From contig NZ_OKQO01000007.1 of NCBI RefSeq assembly GCF_900289145.1, forward strand, positions 1 to 64,000: a stretch of DNA of 64,000 bases. The letters are read 5' to 3'. Below, in pieces: positions 17,586-26,907 of this stretch. Numbering within the stretch: position 1 is the first letter of the stretch; each line of letters opens with the position of its first letter. A program made the position numbers and the translations under genes. The stretch comes from Neobittarella massiliensis (ex Bilen et al. 2018). GTDB lineage: Bacteria; Bacillota; Clostridia; Oscillospirales; Ruminococcaceae. The notes below the pieces were generated by a model. It was given only the letters and a program-made list of their open reading frames with translations. It was not told where the DNA came from and made no database searches.

Positions 17586-18062
17586 CTAAAAGCAAAACTC
17601 TTTCGACCAGTCAAATTCGCCGGACTGTTCGATGCTCTGGGGCCAATGGGCACACCAGGTGGGGACTTGTGGGTACTCTACCCGGTCTAAACTGGGCGTA
17701 TAGGGCTTTATATCCAGTACCGGCGTGCCTGCGTCGGCATCGATATAGGCCAACCGGATCACACCGCCCGCTTCATCGATATCCAATACCTGGGCACAGC
17801 TCAACCCAAGCGGATTGGGGCGTCGGGGCGAGCGAGTGGCAAATGTGCCCATCTGTCGCGGGCCCCGCGTGTAGGGGCGCTGCTCGGTCAGCGCGGCGCG
17901 CGACTGTGGGTCGTCGCAGCCCGAAAACCACCACAGCACCTGTATAAAACCGAAGCCCTTCAGCCCGCTGAGAGCCGGCCGGTAGGCGGCGTCTATCTGT
18001 ATATAGGGCAGAATACCGTCAAAGCATATACTGCCCACCGGTGAACACACGAATGGATGCAT
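17586..18062 (-). CDS. trmO: TrmO/TsaA-type tRNA (t6A37) methyltransferase
   Basis: Predicted SAM-dependent N6-methylation of t6A at position 37 of certain tRNAs. The 158 residues are a complete TsaA/UPF0066 domain: start VCSPVGSICFDG, LKGFGFIQVLWWFSGCD, then the hallmark GTFATRSPRRPNPLGLS and VLDIKPYTPSLD. ATG 18062 follows AAAGGAGG. Single gene, not linked to its neighbours in function. Family members that lack the C-terminal extension of E. coli TrmO, as here, are common in Firmicutes and archaea; some may act on other substrates. Confidence 0.85.
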   Translation of the reverse strand: MHPFVCSPVGSICFDGILPYIQIDAAYRPALSGLKGFGFIQVLWWFSGCDDPQSRAALTEQRPYTRGPRQMGTFATRSPRRPNPLGLSCAQVLDIDEAGGVIRLAYIDADAGTPVLDIKPYTPSLDRVEYPQVPTWCAHWPQSIEQSGEFDWSKEFCF

Positions 18063-18200
18063 AAAACATCCTCCTTTTTAGTAGATTCACGGTACCGTTA
18101 TCCCCAGTATAGCAGCTCAGATTGATACTAAAACCCCTATTTTGCTTTTTTCTAAAACTGGCTGACGGGGGCTGGTAAAAACACCAAATACCTCTCACAT

Positions 18201-18234
18201 GAAAAGGCCAGCAGCTCTATGCCACCGGCCTTTT
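18201..18234 (-). terminator. Terminator after the DHFR-like gene
   Basis: AAAAGGCC (18202-18209) and GGCCTTTT (18227-18234) pair around a 17-base loop; a short T run follows on the reverse strand. Confidence 0.65.
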
Positions 18235-18279
18235 CGTCCCAGCTGTAAAAACGACCGCCAAACAGTAGTATTACAGTCA

Positions 18280-18810
18280 TTACCGCCTCTCATATACCAG
18301 GTCCACCATCCCGCCGTATACAGCCGTCGATAGAAGGCGCAGCCGACAGCACCGCTCCTGTGGGGCAAAAAGGCGCAAGCCGCCGCCCAATATCACCGGT
18401 AACACCGTGACGTGGTAGCGGTCTATCAGCTGCCCGGCCATCAGCTGACAGATGATATCAGCCCCGCCGCACACCCAGATATCACCGCCTGGCCGCGCCT
18501 TGAGCGCACCGATGAGCGCGGCCAGGTCCTGGTGGGTAAAGGTGATCTCCCCGGTCGACTCCATATCGCGGTGCGTCAACACATAGCTCTTTTTTCCGCG
18601 ATATACCCAGCTGCCGCCAGAGAGCTCGGTGACGATCTGGTGGTAGGTGCGGTAGCCCATCAGCACTGTGTCCACCGTCTCGATAAACTGCTGGTAGCTG
18701 CCCGCACTGCCCGGCTCTGAACCGTCGCCGGTCATCCATTTTACTCCGCCGTTTCGGTCGGCGATATAGCCGTCTAAACTCATGCCGATATACACTACAA
18801 CTCTGCGCAT
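18280..18810 (-). CDS. Dihydrofolate reductase / RibD C-terminal-like protein
   Basis: NADPH-dependent reductase fold, 176 residues from ATG 18810, placed 8 bases after GGAGG (a GTG three codons upstream overlaps that site and is less likely). Motifs: VVYIGMSLDGYIADRNGGVKWM, LMGYRTYHQIV, KSYVLTHRD, DIWVCGGADIICQLM, LPVILGGGLRLF. This is the widespread YwjB/YyaP-like group of DHFR-fold proteins, not canonical FolA; substrate unknown. Confidence 0.87.
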   Translation of the reverse strand: MRRVVVYIGMSLDGYIADRNGGVKWMTGDGSEPGSAGSYQQFIETVDTVLMGYRTYHQIVTELSGGSWVYRGKKSYVLTHRDMESTGEITFTHQDLAALIGALKARPGGDIWVCGGADIICQLMAGQLIDRYHVTVLPVILGGGLRLFAPQERCCRLRLLSTAVYGGMVDLVYERR

Positions 18811-18984
18811 CGGGGCCACCTCCGCTCTTTAAATAATACCCTCCACTAATTCTCTATCAGCTTGCCCGCTATCGCCATCTATATAGGTACCATCATCAAA
18901 CAGCGGCTATCTTGTACACCGAACTGGGCCGACCAGAGCTTTTCAATCTTTTAAAGAGCACCGTAGTAGGTCTCTTTCCTCATT

Positions 18985-19006
18985 AAAAAAGCGCCGTCTC
19001 CGGCGC
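18985..19006 (-). terminator. Terminator of tRNA-Pro
   Basis: Reverse strand GCGCCG-GAGA-CGGCGC followed by six Ts, about 70 bases downstream of the tRNA. Confidence 0.85.
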
Positions 19007-19077
19007 AGATATCACCATAACCATATATAGACATTAAAAGGTCCCGATCGCAAACTGCGCATCGAGACCTATCGACA

Positions 19078-19154
19078 TGGTCGAGGTGACAGGACTTGAA
19101 CCTGCGGCCTCTGCGTCCCGAACGCAGCGCTCTACCAAACTGAGCCACACCTCG
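19078..19154 (-). tRNA. tRNA-Pro(CGG)
   Basis: 77 bases with encoded CCA. Acceptor CGAGGTG pairs with CACCTCG; D arm GGCTCAG...GGTAGAGC; anticodon stem CTGCG/CGCAG with loop TTCGGGA gives anticodon CGG; T arm has GGTTCAAGTCC. Reads Pro codon CCG. Confidence 0.95.
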
Positions 19155-19172
19155 ATTTATCTTACCTAAAAC

Positions 19173-19200
19173 ATTATACTAGAAACCCAGAAAAATGCAA
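19173..19200 (-). promoter_or_regulatory. tRNA-Pro promoter
   Basis: TTGCAT (19200-19195), 16-base spacer, TATAAT (19178-19173), 18 bases before the tRNA. Confidence 0.7.
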
Positions 19201-19234
19201 GAGCTTTTGCGCAAAATCTTTTCCATCTGCCAAA

Positions 19235-19267
19235 GCCGGTACTGCGCGGAGCACCCGCAGTACCGGC
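19235..19267. repeat. 11-bp perfect inverted repeat
   Basis: GCCGGTACTGC (19235-19245) and its complement (19257-19267). It lies about 330 bases past the end of the PfkB gene and may be its distal terminator, but no T run follows. The interval 19268-19594 shows no gene. Confidence 0.55.
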
Positions 19268-19594
19268 CTTAAAACAGATATGGAATTTTCCACTGTCGAC
19301 TGCCGGCAGGCTCTGGTGCAGATACGGCGCCGCCGCCCAGCCGCGGCCAAATGCCCGGACCGAGGTACCGATATTTCGTATCCCGTCGCTGGCGACACTC
19401 TAATTCTAATAGATGGCTGGTCCATTCTCTCCGCCGCAACTTACTGCGACCCACTGCAGCCCCTACCAGAGAGCATCTCATAACCTGATCGCGAGTCTGA
19501 TAGCCCAGTTCTATTCGCACGGGCAACTGCAGTTGGTGTACATACGCCTTATAGCCCGTCGTCTTCTATCTTGTGCTGCCGGGCGGCCGCTCTC

Positions 19595-20542
19595 TCAAAG
19601 GTCATACATAATATTTGCAGACTGCAGGACTCTCAGCACTTCACTTTTGGTCGGCACATGCGTGCCACTACCCATTTTGGCCACAGCGGCGGCACCGGTG
19701 GCATTGGCCAGCGCTGCGCAGTCGCACAGCGCCCAACCGTGTAGATAGGCAAACATAAAAGCCCCTAAAAAGGCGTCACCGGCAGCAGTGGTGTCGACCA
19801 GCGGCACCGAAAAGCCGCGGTATCGAGTCCCGGCAGTATCCTCCGGTGTGGCGATGCAGCACCCCTTAGGCCCGTCTTTTACGATGGCGACACCGCCGTA
19901 TCTGCATTGCAGCAGCGGCGCGGCGCGCTCGGCGGTATTCTCACCGGTGATAAGAGCAGCCTCCTCGTCGTTGAGGCTCACCACCGTCGCCGTCGACATA
20001 CATTTTTCTAATACGCCCCGATCGATCTGCGGAATCATGGGTCCGGGATCAAAAAAGATCTCCCGTCCCATCGCCGCTGCCCGGTATAGCACTTTGAGCA
20101 TGTCGTCCCGCATCATCTCGGTAGCCAGCAGGTATCCGGTAAAATAGATAGAGCGCACCTCGCCGATCCACTTATCCAACAGGTCCATATCGCCCAAATA
20201 CCCGCCGATCATGGACGCCAGCACATGCCGCCCCTCCCCGTCTACCAGCACCACTACTTTGCAGGTCTCGGTGCCGGGCAGCACGGTGATCGCATCGGTA
20301 CAAATACCTTCTGCGCGGTATACATCCAGAATGAACTCCCCAAACAGGTCGTTGCCTATGCCGCCAAAAGGCATGCATGACAGGCCCAAGCGGCTGCCGG
20401 CCAACATGGTGTTCCCACAGCCGCCAGCCTCGGGAGTCACGCTCTCGACGATGCGGGTCGGCCCCGCCACGATGGGAAAGGTACCCTCAAAAGGAGTGAT
20501 CAGATCCACTTGGGGATTGTTGACGATCATCGTATCAAACAT
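19595..20542 (-). CDS. PfkB-family carbohydrate (ribokinase-like) kinase
   Basis: ATP-dependent sugar or nucleoside kinase, 315 residues. It shows the N-terminal Gly-rich substrate segment (EAGGCGNTMLAGSRLGL), the FGGIGNDLFGEF strand-turn, VSLNDEEAALITGE, and the C-terminal catalytic/anion-hole motif DTTAAGDAFLGAF with the catalytic Asp. The usual DTTGAGD has Ala in place of the first Gly. It lies 24 bases downstream of ADP-ribosylglycohydrolase paralogue 3 on the same strand, almost surely one operon, so a ribosyl product is a sensible substrate guess. Confidence 0.88.
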   Translation of the reverse strand: MFDTMIVNNPQVDLITPFEGTFPIVAGPTRIVESVTPEAGGCGNTMLAGSRLGLSCMPFGGIGNDLFGEFILDVYRAEGICTDAITVLPGTETCKVVVLVDGEGRHVLASMIGGYLGDMDLLDKWIGEVRSIYFTGYLLATEMMRDDMLKVLYRAAAMGREIFFDPGPMIPQIDRGVLEKCMSTATVVSLNDEEAALITGENTAERAAPLLQCRYGGVAIVKDGPKGCCIATPEDTAGTRYRGFSVPLVDTTAAGDAFLGAFMFAYLHGWALCDCAALANATGAAAVAKMGSGTHVPTKSEVLRVLQSANIMYDL

Positions 20543-20566
20543 GGTAACACCTCTTCGGCACCGCCG

Positions 20567-21592
20567 CTACAGCGCAGCCAGAGCAGCGGCCACCGCCTCC
20601 AGATCCAGTGCCGGGTTAGCCGCCTTAAATGTGCGGTACCACTGCTGGTCGATCTCCGCAAAACCGCAAAAGGCCCCGGCGATCATCCCAGCGATGCAGG
20701 CTACCGTATCGGTATCGCCGCCGAGATTGGCGCCGCCGAGAATGGCCTTTTTCCAGTCGCCCCGCGCGGCTTTAAACAGGGCCACAGCACAGGCCACCGT
20801 GGGCTGGATATCTACATTGCACCCGATATTTCTGTCGAGCTGTATGATCGCCTCCTCCATATTTTCCGCCCCGTCAACAGCCGCGAGCGCGCGGTGGAGC
20901 AGCGGTAGGCAGTATGGACCGTACGCCGGTCTCGCCTCTTTTTCACCGATGAGCTCCCCCTTTAAACAACCGTAAATCGCCGCCTCAACTACCGTCTCTA
21001 CCGTGGCCTGCTCGGTGAGCGCCTCGGCAATAGCCGCCGAGATGGCAGCTGCCCCGCTGTAGGCGTGCTGTGTACCGTGGGTGGGCACACAAGAGGTGAT
21101 GGCCGTATTCACCGCCCCATCCAGATCACCGGGATTACACAGCCCGCAAGCAGCCACCCGCATTGCTGCACCGTTAGAGGTGCCGCGCCCGTAAAAGCCA
21201 CCGGTCTGTCCCAATACGACGGGATCTTTGCCGGCCCTGAGATCATCGATCACCCGCGAAGTGGTGGGGCCAGCGTTGCGCGGATAGTATTTGGGGTAGG
21301 ACTCAGACCAGCGCACGATCGCCCGAGCTGTGGCCTCTACGGTCAGGTGACCGCCTGTCTCGGCCACCGCTTTGGCCAGTTCAAACATCTGCGAGGCGTC
21401 GTCGGTTACCTCGGCCGTTATATTGCCGACGACCAAAGGGTTATCCTTGGGGTCCTCAAATTTCTCTACATAGCCCCCAAAATGGGCGATGATCTCCCGG
21501 CGGCTATAGGTCTCGGTGGGCGCGCCCATCGCGTCCCCCATACCGGCGGCCACGAGCGAGCCGAGAATGCGATCTTGCAAGCTGTAAGACAT
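20567..21592 (-). CDS. ADP-ribosylglycohydrolase family protein (paralogue 3)
   Basis: 341 residues, ATG after AAAAGGAGG. Complete motif set: LVAAGMGDAMGAPTE, VTDDASQMFELAKAV (Thr-Asp-Asp metal ligands), NGAAMRVAACGLCNPGD, CVPTHGTQHAYSGAAAISAAIAEAL, and GGANLGGDTDTVACIAGMIAG (second ligand set). Predicted active. It differs enough from paralogues 1 and 2 (facing the other way 3 kb off) that recent duplication is unlikely. First gene of a two-gene operon with the PfkB kinase. Confidence 0.9.
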   Translation of the reverse strand: MSYSLQDRILGSLVAAGMGDAMGAPTETYSRREIIAHFGGYVEKFEDPKDNPLVVGNITAEVTDDASQMFELAKAVAETGGHLTVEATARAIVRWSESYPKYYPRNAGPTTSRVIDDLRAGKDPVVLGQTGGFYGRGTSNGAAMRVAACGLCNPGDLDGAVNTAITSCVPTHGTQHAYSGAAAISAAIAEALTEQATVETVVEAAIYGCLKGELIGEKEARPAYGPYCLPLLHRALAAVDGAENMEEAIIQLDRNIGCNVDIQPTVACAVALFKAARGDWKKAILGGANLGGDTDTVACIAGMIAGAFCGFAEIDQQWYRTFKAANPALDLEAVAAALAAL

Positions 21593-21619
21593 GACAGTTC
21601 CTCCTTTTAGCAGAACAAT

Positions 21620-23760
21620 ATGTGTATGCGCAAAGCGCCGAATGACAACATCATCGACAGAGCTCCACAGCTCTTACCAGCCCTGCTGATAGCGGGGAAA
21701 CATGTCGCACGGCAAGCATCTTGCCCCAGATCCTATCTGGTAGATGATCTGTCTGTCGCCGCGCCCATTGCGCTCGCCATGGCGGCAACACCCCTTATAG
21801 CAGATCGCCGGTGCACTCAGACCACCTATATCTCTACAACATCATTATAGCAGCAAAGGTCTCCGCCTCCTAATAGAAATCTAGTGGCAAAAATCATCCA
21901 CACTGGCTAAGTGGACTTGGTGCTGTGCCACAATAAATACTGCAAACTTTGTACAAAAATGATAGCAGGGACCTGTCTGTGCGGGTACGGCCGCTTTTGG
22001 CAGCAACACTTGTCAGTATAAGTGCCGGCGGCGCGGCGCAGCACACCACTGTCAGGCCTACAATGCGGTGCCCCGAACACTGTAAGCAAGTCGTCTTATC
22101 TGCCTGTCAAAAGGATCATCTCCCCGCTCATTTTTCATCTGCGGCACCCTATTTTTGCAACTGCGCGTCACCTGTCACCGCCGAAAACATATCGCGCATC
22201 TGTGTGAACTGGCGGGCGATATCGGTCCTGTTCGCTAGAGGCCCCCGCACTCCCGGTCCTCCTGTGCGTTGCAGCTGCAAAAAGATCTTCCCCTGTAAGA
22301 CATCCGTCCAGACAATATTGAGCAAACTGCATTTAGCACCCGGCACCCGATTGACCTCTACCCACCGCTAAAAAAGCTGAGAAGTAAAAACTCTGCCAGT
22401 TGGCTCAATAGTACCCTAATGGCAGAGCTGGATGGTTTGCGCTACACGTTACACCGATGCCGCTTCGCCCCCTTCGACTACGGTGCACCCATGCACCCGC
22501 GTATCATCCCCAAGGGCAGTCAGACCCTGTATATGGCGGTGAGACGCGTATGGACGACCAAAACCCGCCGACTACATTTAAGGACCCGAGGTAGTGTAGG
22601 CAGTTCCAGATGTCACCTTCAAAGTTGTGCAGCAAAATTGAGGTTACCACAGGCGATAAAAAATGGAGTAAAACACAGTTGTTGTCCGCGACTCGCTGTG
22701 TTTTGGCGCATACGCCGATCCACTGTTATGGCCGACCGAATGGAGACCCCGTGCAGTGAGCTGCAGATGCCGCATACAGCGCCGCTGTGTGCGCATTCTT
22801 ATCGCCCGGCTAAAGGTCAAACGCGGCCGCTATCGGGTAACTCTGGGCGCAAGGTCAAAAAATATATCGTCCTGCTGTATCGACTGCAGCTCTACATCCA
22901 AAAAGAATTGGCCAATTCTGTCAGACCACCCCTGATCGGCCCCTTTTATTTAATAGGATACAGGGTTATCGATATAAGAGGCAGAGAGAACACGGTTTAG
23001 AGAGGTAGCGCTACATAGGCACAATGTATAGAAGTTTTGATTGCTGACCAATCCGCAAAAAAGAGCCGCGGCTCATATGTTTGCTTCGAAGGAGACTCCT
23101 GTTTACTGCGTGGCGGTGATAGATCTTAGGCAGCTATCTTCTGTTGCAGAGAAATGTGCGGGTCTTTCACCGCCCCGCCAGCGGGGAACTGTCCGTCTCC
23201 TCTACCTTTGCCCCAGGCCGGGAGCTATTTGTTGAGCTAAAAGTGCCACGCAACGACCAACTACTGCTCTTTCAAAACGTGGCCGCAGCCACCGTCTGCA
23301 CCGCGGTGCGGATGTATCAAGCTGACTTTTTTTCGCGGCTTGCGAGGACCTGTAGTTTTGCCTGTTTATACGGTGCCGTTCTGTCAAACAGGCTCTTACG
23401 GCCCCGAAACATGCTTCAATCTCATCCTTTTATTCTCTAAGGATCGGTATAGCTGTATCCCTGCTGTTCTCAGTGGCTACGGAAAAGTGATTATGCCGCC
23501 GGCCCCAAAACAGGTGATTGACGCGTAGGGGCATCTTGCATTTTGCTGTATGGGATCATCTGCTGAAAAAGCTGTTCAAAGGTGTACCCAGAACAGCCGA
23601 TACCTGTATTTAGATCGGTACGCCGATCGATTGCAACATTTATAACTTTTGCAACATTTTATATAAGTCTTCCTGACAGTTGTATGCCTCTACAATTGAC
23701 AAGATTTGCCGCACCTGCTATAGTGAAAATATAAGTTTCCGTTCAGACAAATTTTTGCTT
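21620..23760. other. 2.1-kb stretch without a convincing gene
   Basis: Open frames here are short or have shadow-like composition (rich in Arg, Cys, His, Ser) and lack ribosome sites. Short protein-like pieces appear in changing frames between about 22500 and 23400 (for example DVTFKVVQQ in one frame, then KIEVTTGDKKWSKTQLL in another, and GELSVSSTFAPGRELFVELKVP later), as a much-frameshifted surface-protein remnant might give. I cannot name a parent gene. A 9-bp inverted repeat (AAAACACAG with CTGTGTTTT) lies near 22672-22705. Confidence 0.4.
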
Positions 23761-23768
23761 TTTTGTAT

Positions 23769-23798
23769 AAAAAAACAGACCTACTCAAAGCAGGTCTG
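23769..23798 (-). terminator. Reverse-facing terminator upstream of the riboswitch
   Basis: Reverse strand CAGACCT, 9-base loop, AGGTCTG, then seven Ts. No reverse-strand gene is visible upstream of it, so it would stop antisense or divergent transcription from the cobalamin region. Confidence 0.55.
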
Positions 23799-23865
23799 CA
23801 CAAAAAAGAAAGAGAAATATGCATTTTCAGTTATAAGCGTATTTGAACGAAAAATTATAGTAAAC

Positions 23866-23889
23866 TGTTCAAAATATTGTTCAAAATAT
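23866..23889 (+). repeat. Tandem 12-bp direct repeat before the riboswitch
   Basis: TGTTCAAAATAT occurs twice head to tail, ending exactly where the riboswitch begins. It is in the likely promoter region; I could not fix -35 and -10 boxes with confidence. Confidence 0.6.
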
Positions 23890-24074
23890 CTGCGTTGCAT
23901 TTCTTTGATGCATGAAAAGGGAATGCGGTGCAAATCCGCAGCAGTTCCTCCGCTACTGTAAGAAGGACGAACACTCTCTAGTGATCTGTTTGCAGAACAC
24001 TGCCACTGGGCTCCACGGGGTCTGGGAAGGAGAGGGTTAGTAGGATGATCTCAAGCCAGGAGACCTGCGCAGGT
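23890..24074 (+). promoter_or_regulatory. Cobalamin riboswitch
   Basis: All the hallmark blocks are present in order: GGGAATGCGGTGCAAATCCG, then CAGCAGTTCCTCCGCTACTG (split block around the B12-box core), GCCACTGGG with GGTCTGGGAAGG, and the 3' AAGCCAGGAGACCTGC. Closing stem CTGCG (23891) with CGCAG (24068-24072). Class-I/AdoCbl-like by eye. It controls the downstream surface-protein/ECF/chelatase genes, expected to be off when cobalamin is abundant. Confidence 0.96.
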
Positions 24075-24196
24075 ATTGGAAAAATCCTTTTCGGTGGGAA
24101 AAGAATTTCCGGGCAATTGAAATACGAGAGCAGAGTCCCTGACCGCTTTAGGTAGTGGGCTTTTTGTCATGTATTTTGATGTTGGAAATTTTTACG

Positions 24197-24221
24197 GGCT
24201 GCCAAAAGGCAGCCTCTTTTT
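24197..24221 (+). terminator. Riboswitch expression-platform terminator
   Basis: GGCTGCC-AAAA-GGCAGCC followed by TCTTTTTATT, between the aptamer and the first gene, 44 bases before its start. This points to transcriptional control. Confidence 0.85.
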
Positions 24222-24264
24222 ATTGGCCATACACATTATACAAGAGAGAAAAAGAGGAGCACAT

Positions 24265-26808
24265 ATGAAAAAGAGCAACTGCAAAAAGTTTTCTCTACTG
24301 CTGGTCGCGGCAATTCTATTTTCAGCGCTGGGTATTGCCCCTGCTGCCGCCGCACCAACAGATGAGACAACGCTAAACTGGGGTCAGTTTCTGGGAAACG
24401 AGGAACTAAAGGGGGTAACTGACGCCAAAACACCCCAAACGGGTGACGACATCGCACTAAAATGGAAAAGCAGCTTACACAGTGGAAATACCATGATGAA
24501 CCATATCTCTCCCACTGTTGTGGTGGGGGATTCCATCTACTATTATCTTACCGACCCCGATGAGACCTATACCTCAGCTAGCAATCGCACTTTGGTCAAG
24601 GCCGATGCTCAGACCGGGACTGTGCAAAAAAAGTCAGCCGAGTTCTCCTGCAGTGGGCAGTTACTACCGCAGATCGGCTCGGGTGATGGTTTGATCTTTG
24701 TCTTTGGCGGCAGCTCTAAAAGCAAACTGATCGCTTTCGATGCAGAAACACTGGACAAGGTATACGAGAGCGTAGATTTAGATGGGGCACAGATAGAATC
24801 ACCTATCATGTATCACGACGGGTATGTATATGCTGCTACCTACGGCACAAACCAAGGTCGCCTGTACTGTTTTAATGCCCGCCCCACAGTAAATCAGGGT
24901 GAGGAAGTGTCTCCCGAGTGGTCGTACAAAGCGGACGACAGCGCATTCTTCCTGTGGTCGGGAGTCGAATTTGTCGACGATGCCTGTGTATTTACCAACA
25001 CCAACGGCTACATCACCTCTGTCGACAAAAAAACTGGTGATTTTATCGACCGGTACCAGATCCCCACAGAGATGCAGGGCGGCGAAAAGCTTACCACAAC
25101 TCCTTATTATTACGCCAAAAATAATCGTCTATATGTTGCCACTGCAGGTACAAACGGTGGTGTACTCGGCATACGCATGAACCCGGACGGATCATTTGAC
25201 CAAGATGATATCATCAAATTTGTCGATACTACCAGTGGTACTGCCATTAAATCTTCTGTTGTCGTTTATAATGACCGTGTATATGTGTGCGGTGGCGGTG
25301 GCCACGGCGGCAGTGGTGCGCCTATGAGAGTGCTGGATGCCAATGATCTCCACGAGATCTATAATATCCCTGAAATAAAAGCCAAAGGCTCGGTCGTATT
25401 GAGCACTGCCTATGCGACTAAAGAAAATGGACAGGAAGTTTATCTGTATATCATTCCTTACCGCAACGAGTATGTCACAAACCACCCAGGTTTTCAAAAC
25501 AAAAAATACTACGAAAACTTTTACATGTATATCGTCCGTGACCGCCAGGGACAAACTGAGCCGGTTTACGAAAAGGTAAATCTGGTGGGTGAAGGCGATG
25601 ATCAGATGCAGGGTCAGGATGGTGAGTTCTGCAGCCAAACCTTTACTGTAGATAAAAACGGCAATCTCACCATCTATCTCGACAGCAATTACGTTTTCTG
25701 CTTCGGCAACAAACAAGACACCAGTATTGCCGGCACCGACGTGTACAACCAGATCGACCGGATGCCCGATCCGGCAGATTATCCCTACTATAACGATTTT
25801 GAGCTGCGCCGTATTCAGGAGCGCTACAATAATCTGAGCGCCGCGGAGCAGGCCAAAGTGACTAACCTCGATAAGCTTACTGAAATGCTCAGCGTCTCAT
25901 CCATGACACCGGAAGAACGGTTACAGCAACTCAACAGCGGGATCGCCAGTCTACCTGCGCTCGACCAGATCACGCTGGAACATGCCGATCAGATCGAGCG
26001 GCTGTACACTGAGTATCAAAAGAAGAGTGATAAGAGCGATGTAGTGGGTGCCGACAAGCTGCTTGCTGCCTACGCCCGTATCGGTCAGTTACAGCAAGAA
26101 AGTCAAGCGGCGGCGTTGTCTACAGAGATCGACGTTTTGCCCGCAGTCGAAAAAGTCAGCTTAAAACACGAGGGCGAGATCACGGCTCTTATGAGCCGTC
26201 TCGAGGCGCTCTCAGCCGAGGCACAAGCAAAAGTGCCTAACGCCGCTAAGCTGCGCACTCTACACGCGCACATCCAGGCCATCCATACTCAGCTAAACGA
26301 GTTGGACACGCTGATCAAGGATACGCTTACCGGCCCCATCACCTTAGACAGTAAAACAGCTATGGAAAGAGCGGCCAAGCTGACCGATGGCCTGCTGTTG
26401 GAGGATCTGTTGACTCTGAGCAGCTATGAGCAGTACTTTGTGCCGGCGGCAGTCGACTACACCAATCTGCTCATCCAAGAGCTGCAAAAGACCGGCGGTA
26501 CCCAGAGCGTCGATGCCTCCAACGCCGAAAAAGTGCAGTCTCTCTTAGAGGAGATCGAGAAATATCGCGCACTGATCCCCGAAGATAGTGCCAAGTACCT
26601 GCAGGGGGCCGAAGATATCGAAGCTGCCAGCACCAAGCTGGAGGCCTACCAAAAGTCCCATCAAAACGAAAATGCCCAAACAGACAAGCAGGACAAAAAA
26701 GACAACGGTGTACAGACCGGCGACGTGTTGCCGGTAGCCGCCTCGCTCGCTGCACTGGCCACCGCCGCTGTGGCACTGGGCCTGTTGCGCAAAAAAGCGG
26801 TAAAATAA
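24265..26808 (+). CDS. Secreted beta-propeller surface protein with sorting-signal-like tail
   Basis: 847 residues, ATG after AAGAGGAG. A Sec signal peptide (MKKSNCKKF, hydrophobic core, cleavage near AAAAP) is followed by about 490 residues of PQQ/WD-type propeller blades (recurrent KADAQTGTVQKK, LIAFDAETLDKVYES, ITSVDKKTGDFIDRY). Then come about 270 residues of helical repeats (LSAAEQAKVTNLDKL; LSAEAQAKVPNAAKL), as in Gram-positive stalk regions. The C-terminus GVQTGDVLPV, a hydrophobic span and RKKAVK look like a non-canonical sortase signal. First gene under the cobalamin riboswitch, so a corrinoid-related role, such as capture at the wall, is inferred. Ligand unproven. Confidence 0.82.
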   Translation: MKKSNCKKFSLLLVAAILFSALGIAPAAAAPTDETTLNWGQFLGNEELKGVTDAKTPQTGDDIALKWKSSLHSGNTMMNHISPTVVVGDSIYYYLTDPDETYTSASNRTLVKADAQTGTVQKKSAEFSCSGQLLPQIGSGDGLIFVFGGSSKSKLIAFDAETLDKVYESVDLDGAQIESPIMYHDGYVYAATYGTNQGRLYCFNARPTVNQGEEVSPEWSYKADDSAFFLWSGVEFVDDACVFTNTNGYITSVDKKTGDFIDRYQIPTEMQGGEKLTTTPYYYAKNNRLYVATAGTNGGVLGIRMNPDGSFDQDDIIKFVDTTSGTAIKSSVVVYNDRVYVCGGGGHGGSGAPMRVLDANDLHEIYNIPEIKAKGSVVLSTAYATKENGQEVYLYIIPYRNEYVTNHPGFQNKKYYENFYMYIVRDRQGQTEPVYEKVNLVGEGDDQMQGQDGEFCSQTFTVDKNGNLTIYLDSNYVFCFGNKQDTSIAGTDVYNQIDRMPDPADYPYYNDFELRRIQERYNNLSAAEQAKVTNLDKLTEMLSVSSMTPEERLQQLNSGIASLPALDQITLEHADQIERLYTEYQKKSDKSDVVGADKLLAAYARIGQLQQESQAAALSTEIDVLPAVEKVSLKHEGEITALMSRLEALSAEAQAKVPNAAKLRTLHAHIQAIHTQLNELDTLIKDTLTGPITLDSKTAMERAAKLTDGLLLEDLLTLSSYEQYFVPAAVDYTNLLIQELQKTGGTQSVDASNAEKVQSLLEEIEKYRALIPEDSAKYLQGAEDIEAASTKLEAYQKSHQNENAQTDKQDKKDNGVQTGDVLPVAASLAALATAAVALGLLRKKAVK

Positions 26809-26831
26809 AACCTGTTTTCCAGCCCTATTTG

Positions 26832-26860
26832 GCCCTCTCGCTCACTGCGGGAGGGCTTTT
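26832..26860 (+). terminator. Intercistronic hairpin with T tail
   Basis: GCCCTC (26832-26837) pairs with GAGGGC (26851-26856), inner CGC/GCG, followed by TTTT. A partial terminator here would make more of the surface protein than of the downstream transport genes. Confidence 0.6.
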
Positions 26861-26907
26861 GGGCAACTGGACACAAAAGATACAGCACACCGCGGGAGAG
26901 TATTTAG

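Noticed and set aside
22419-23000. Forward frame of 193 codons in the gene-free stretch
   Set aside because: Arg/Cys/His/Ser-rich, no ribosome site, no motif; more protein-like pieces occur in other frames.
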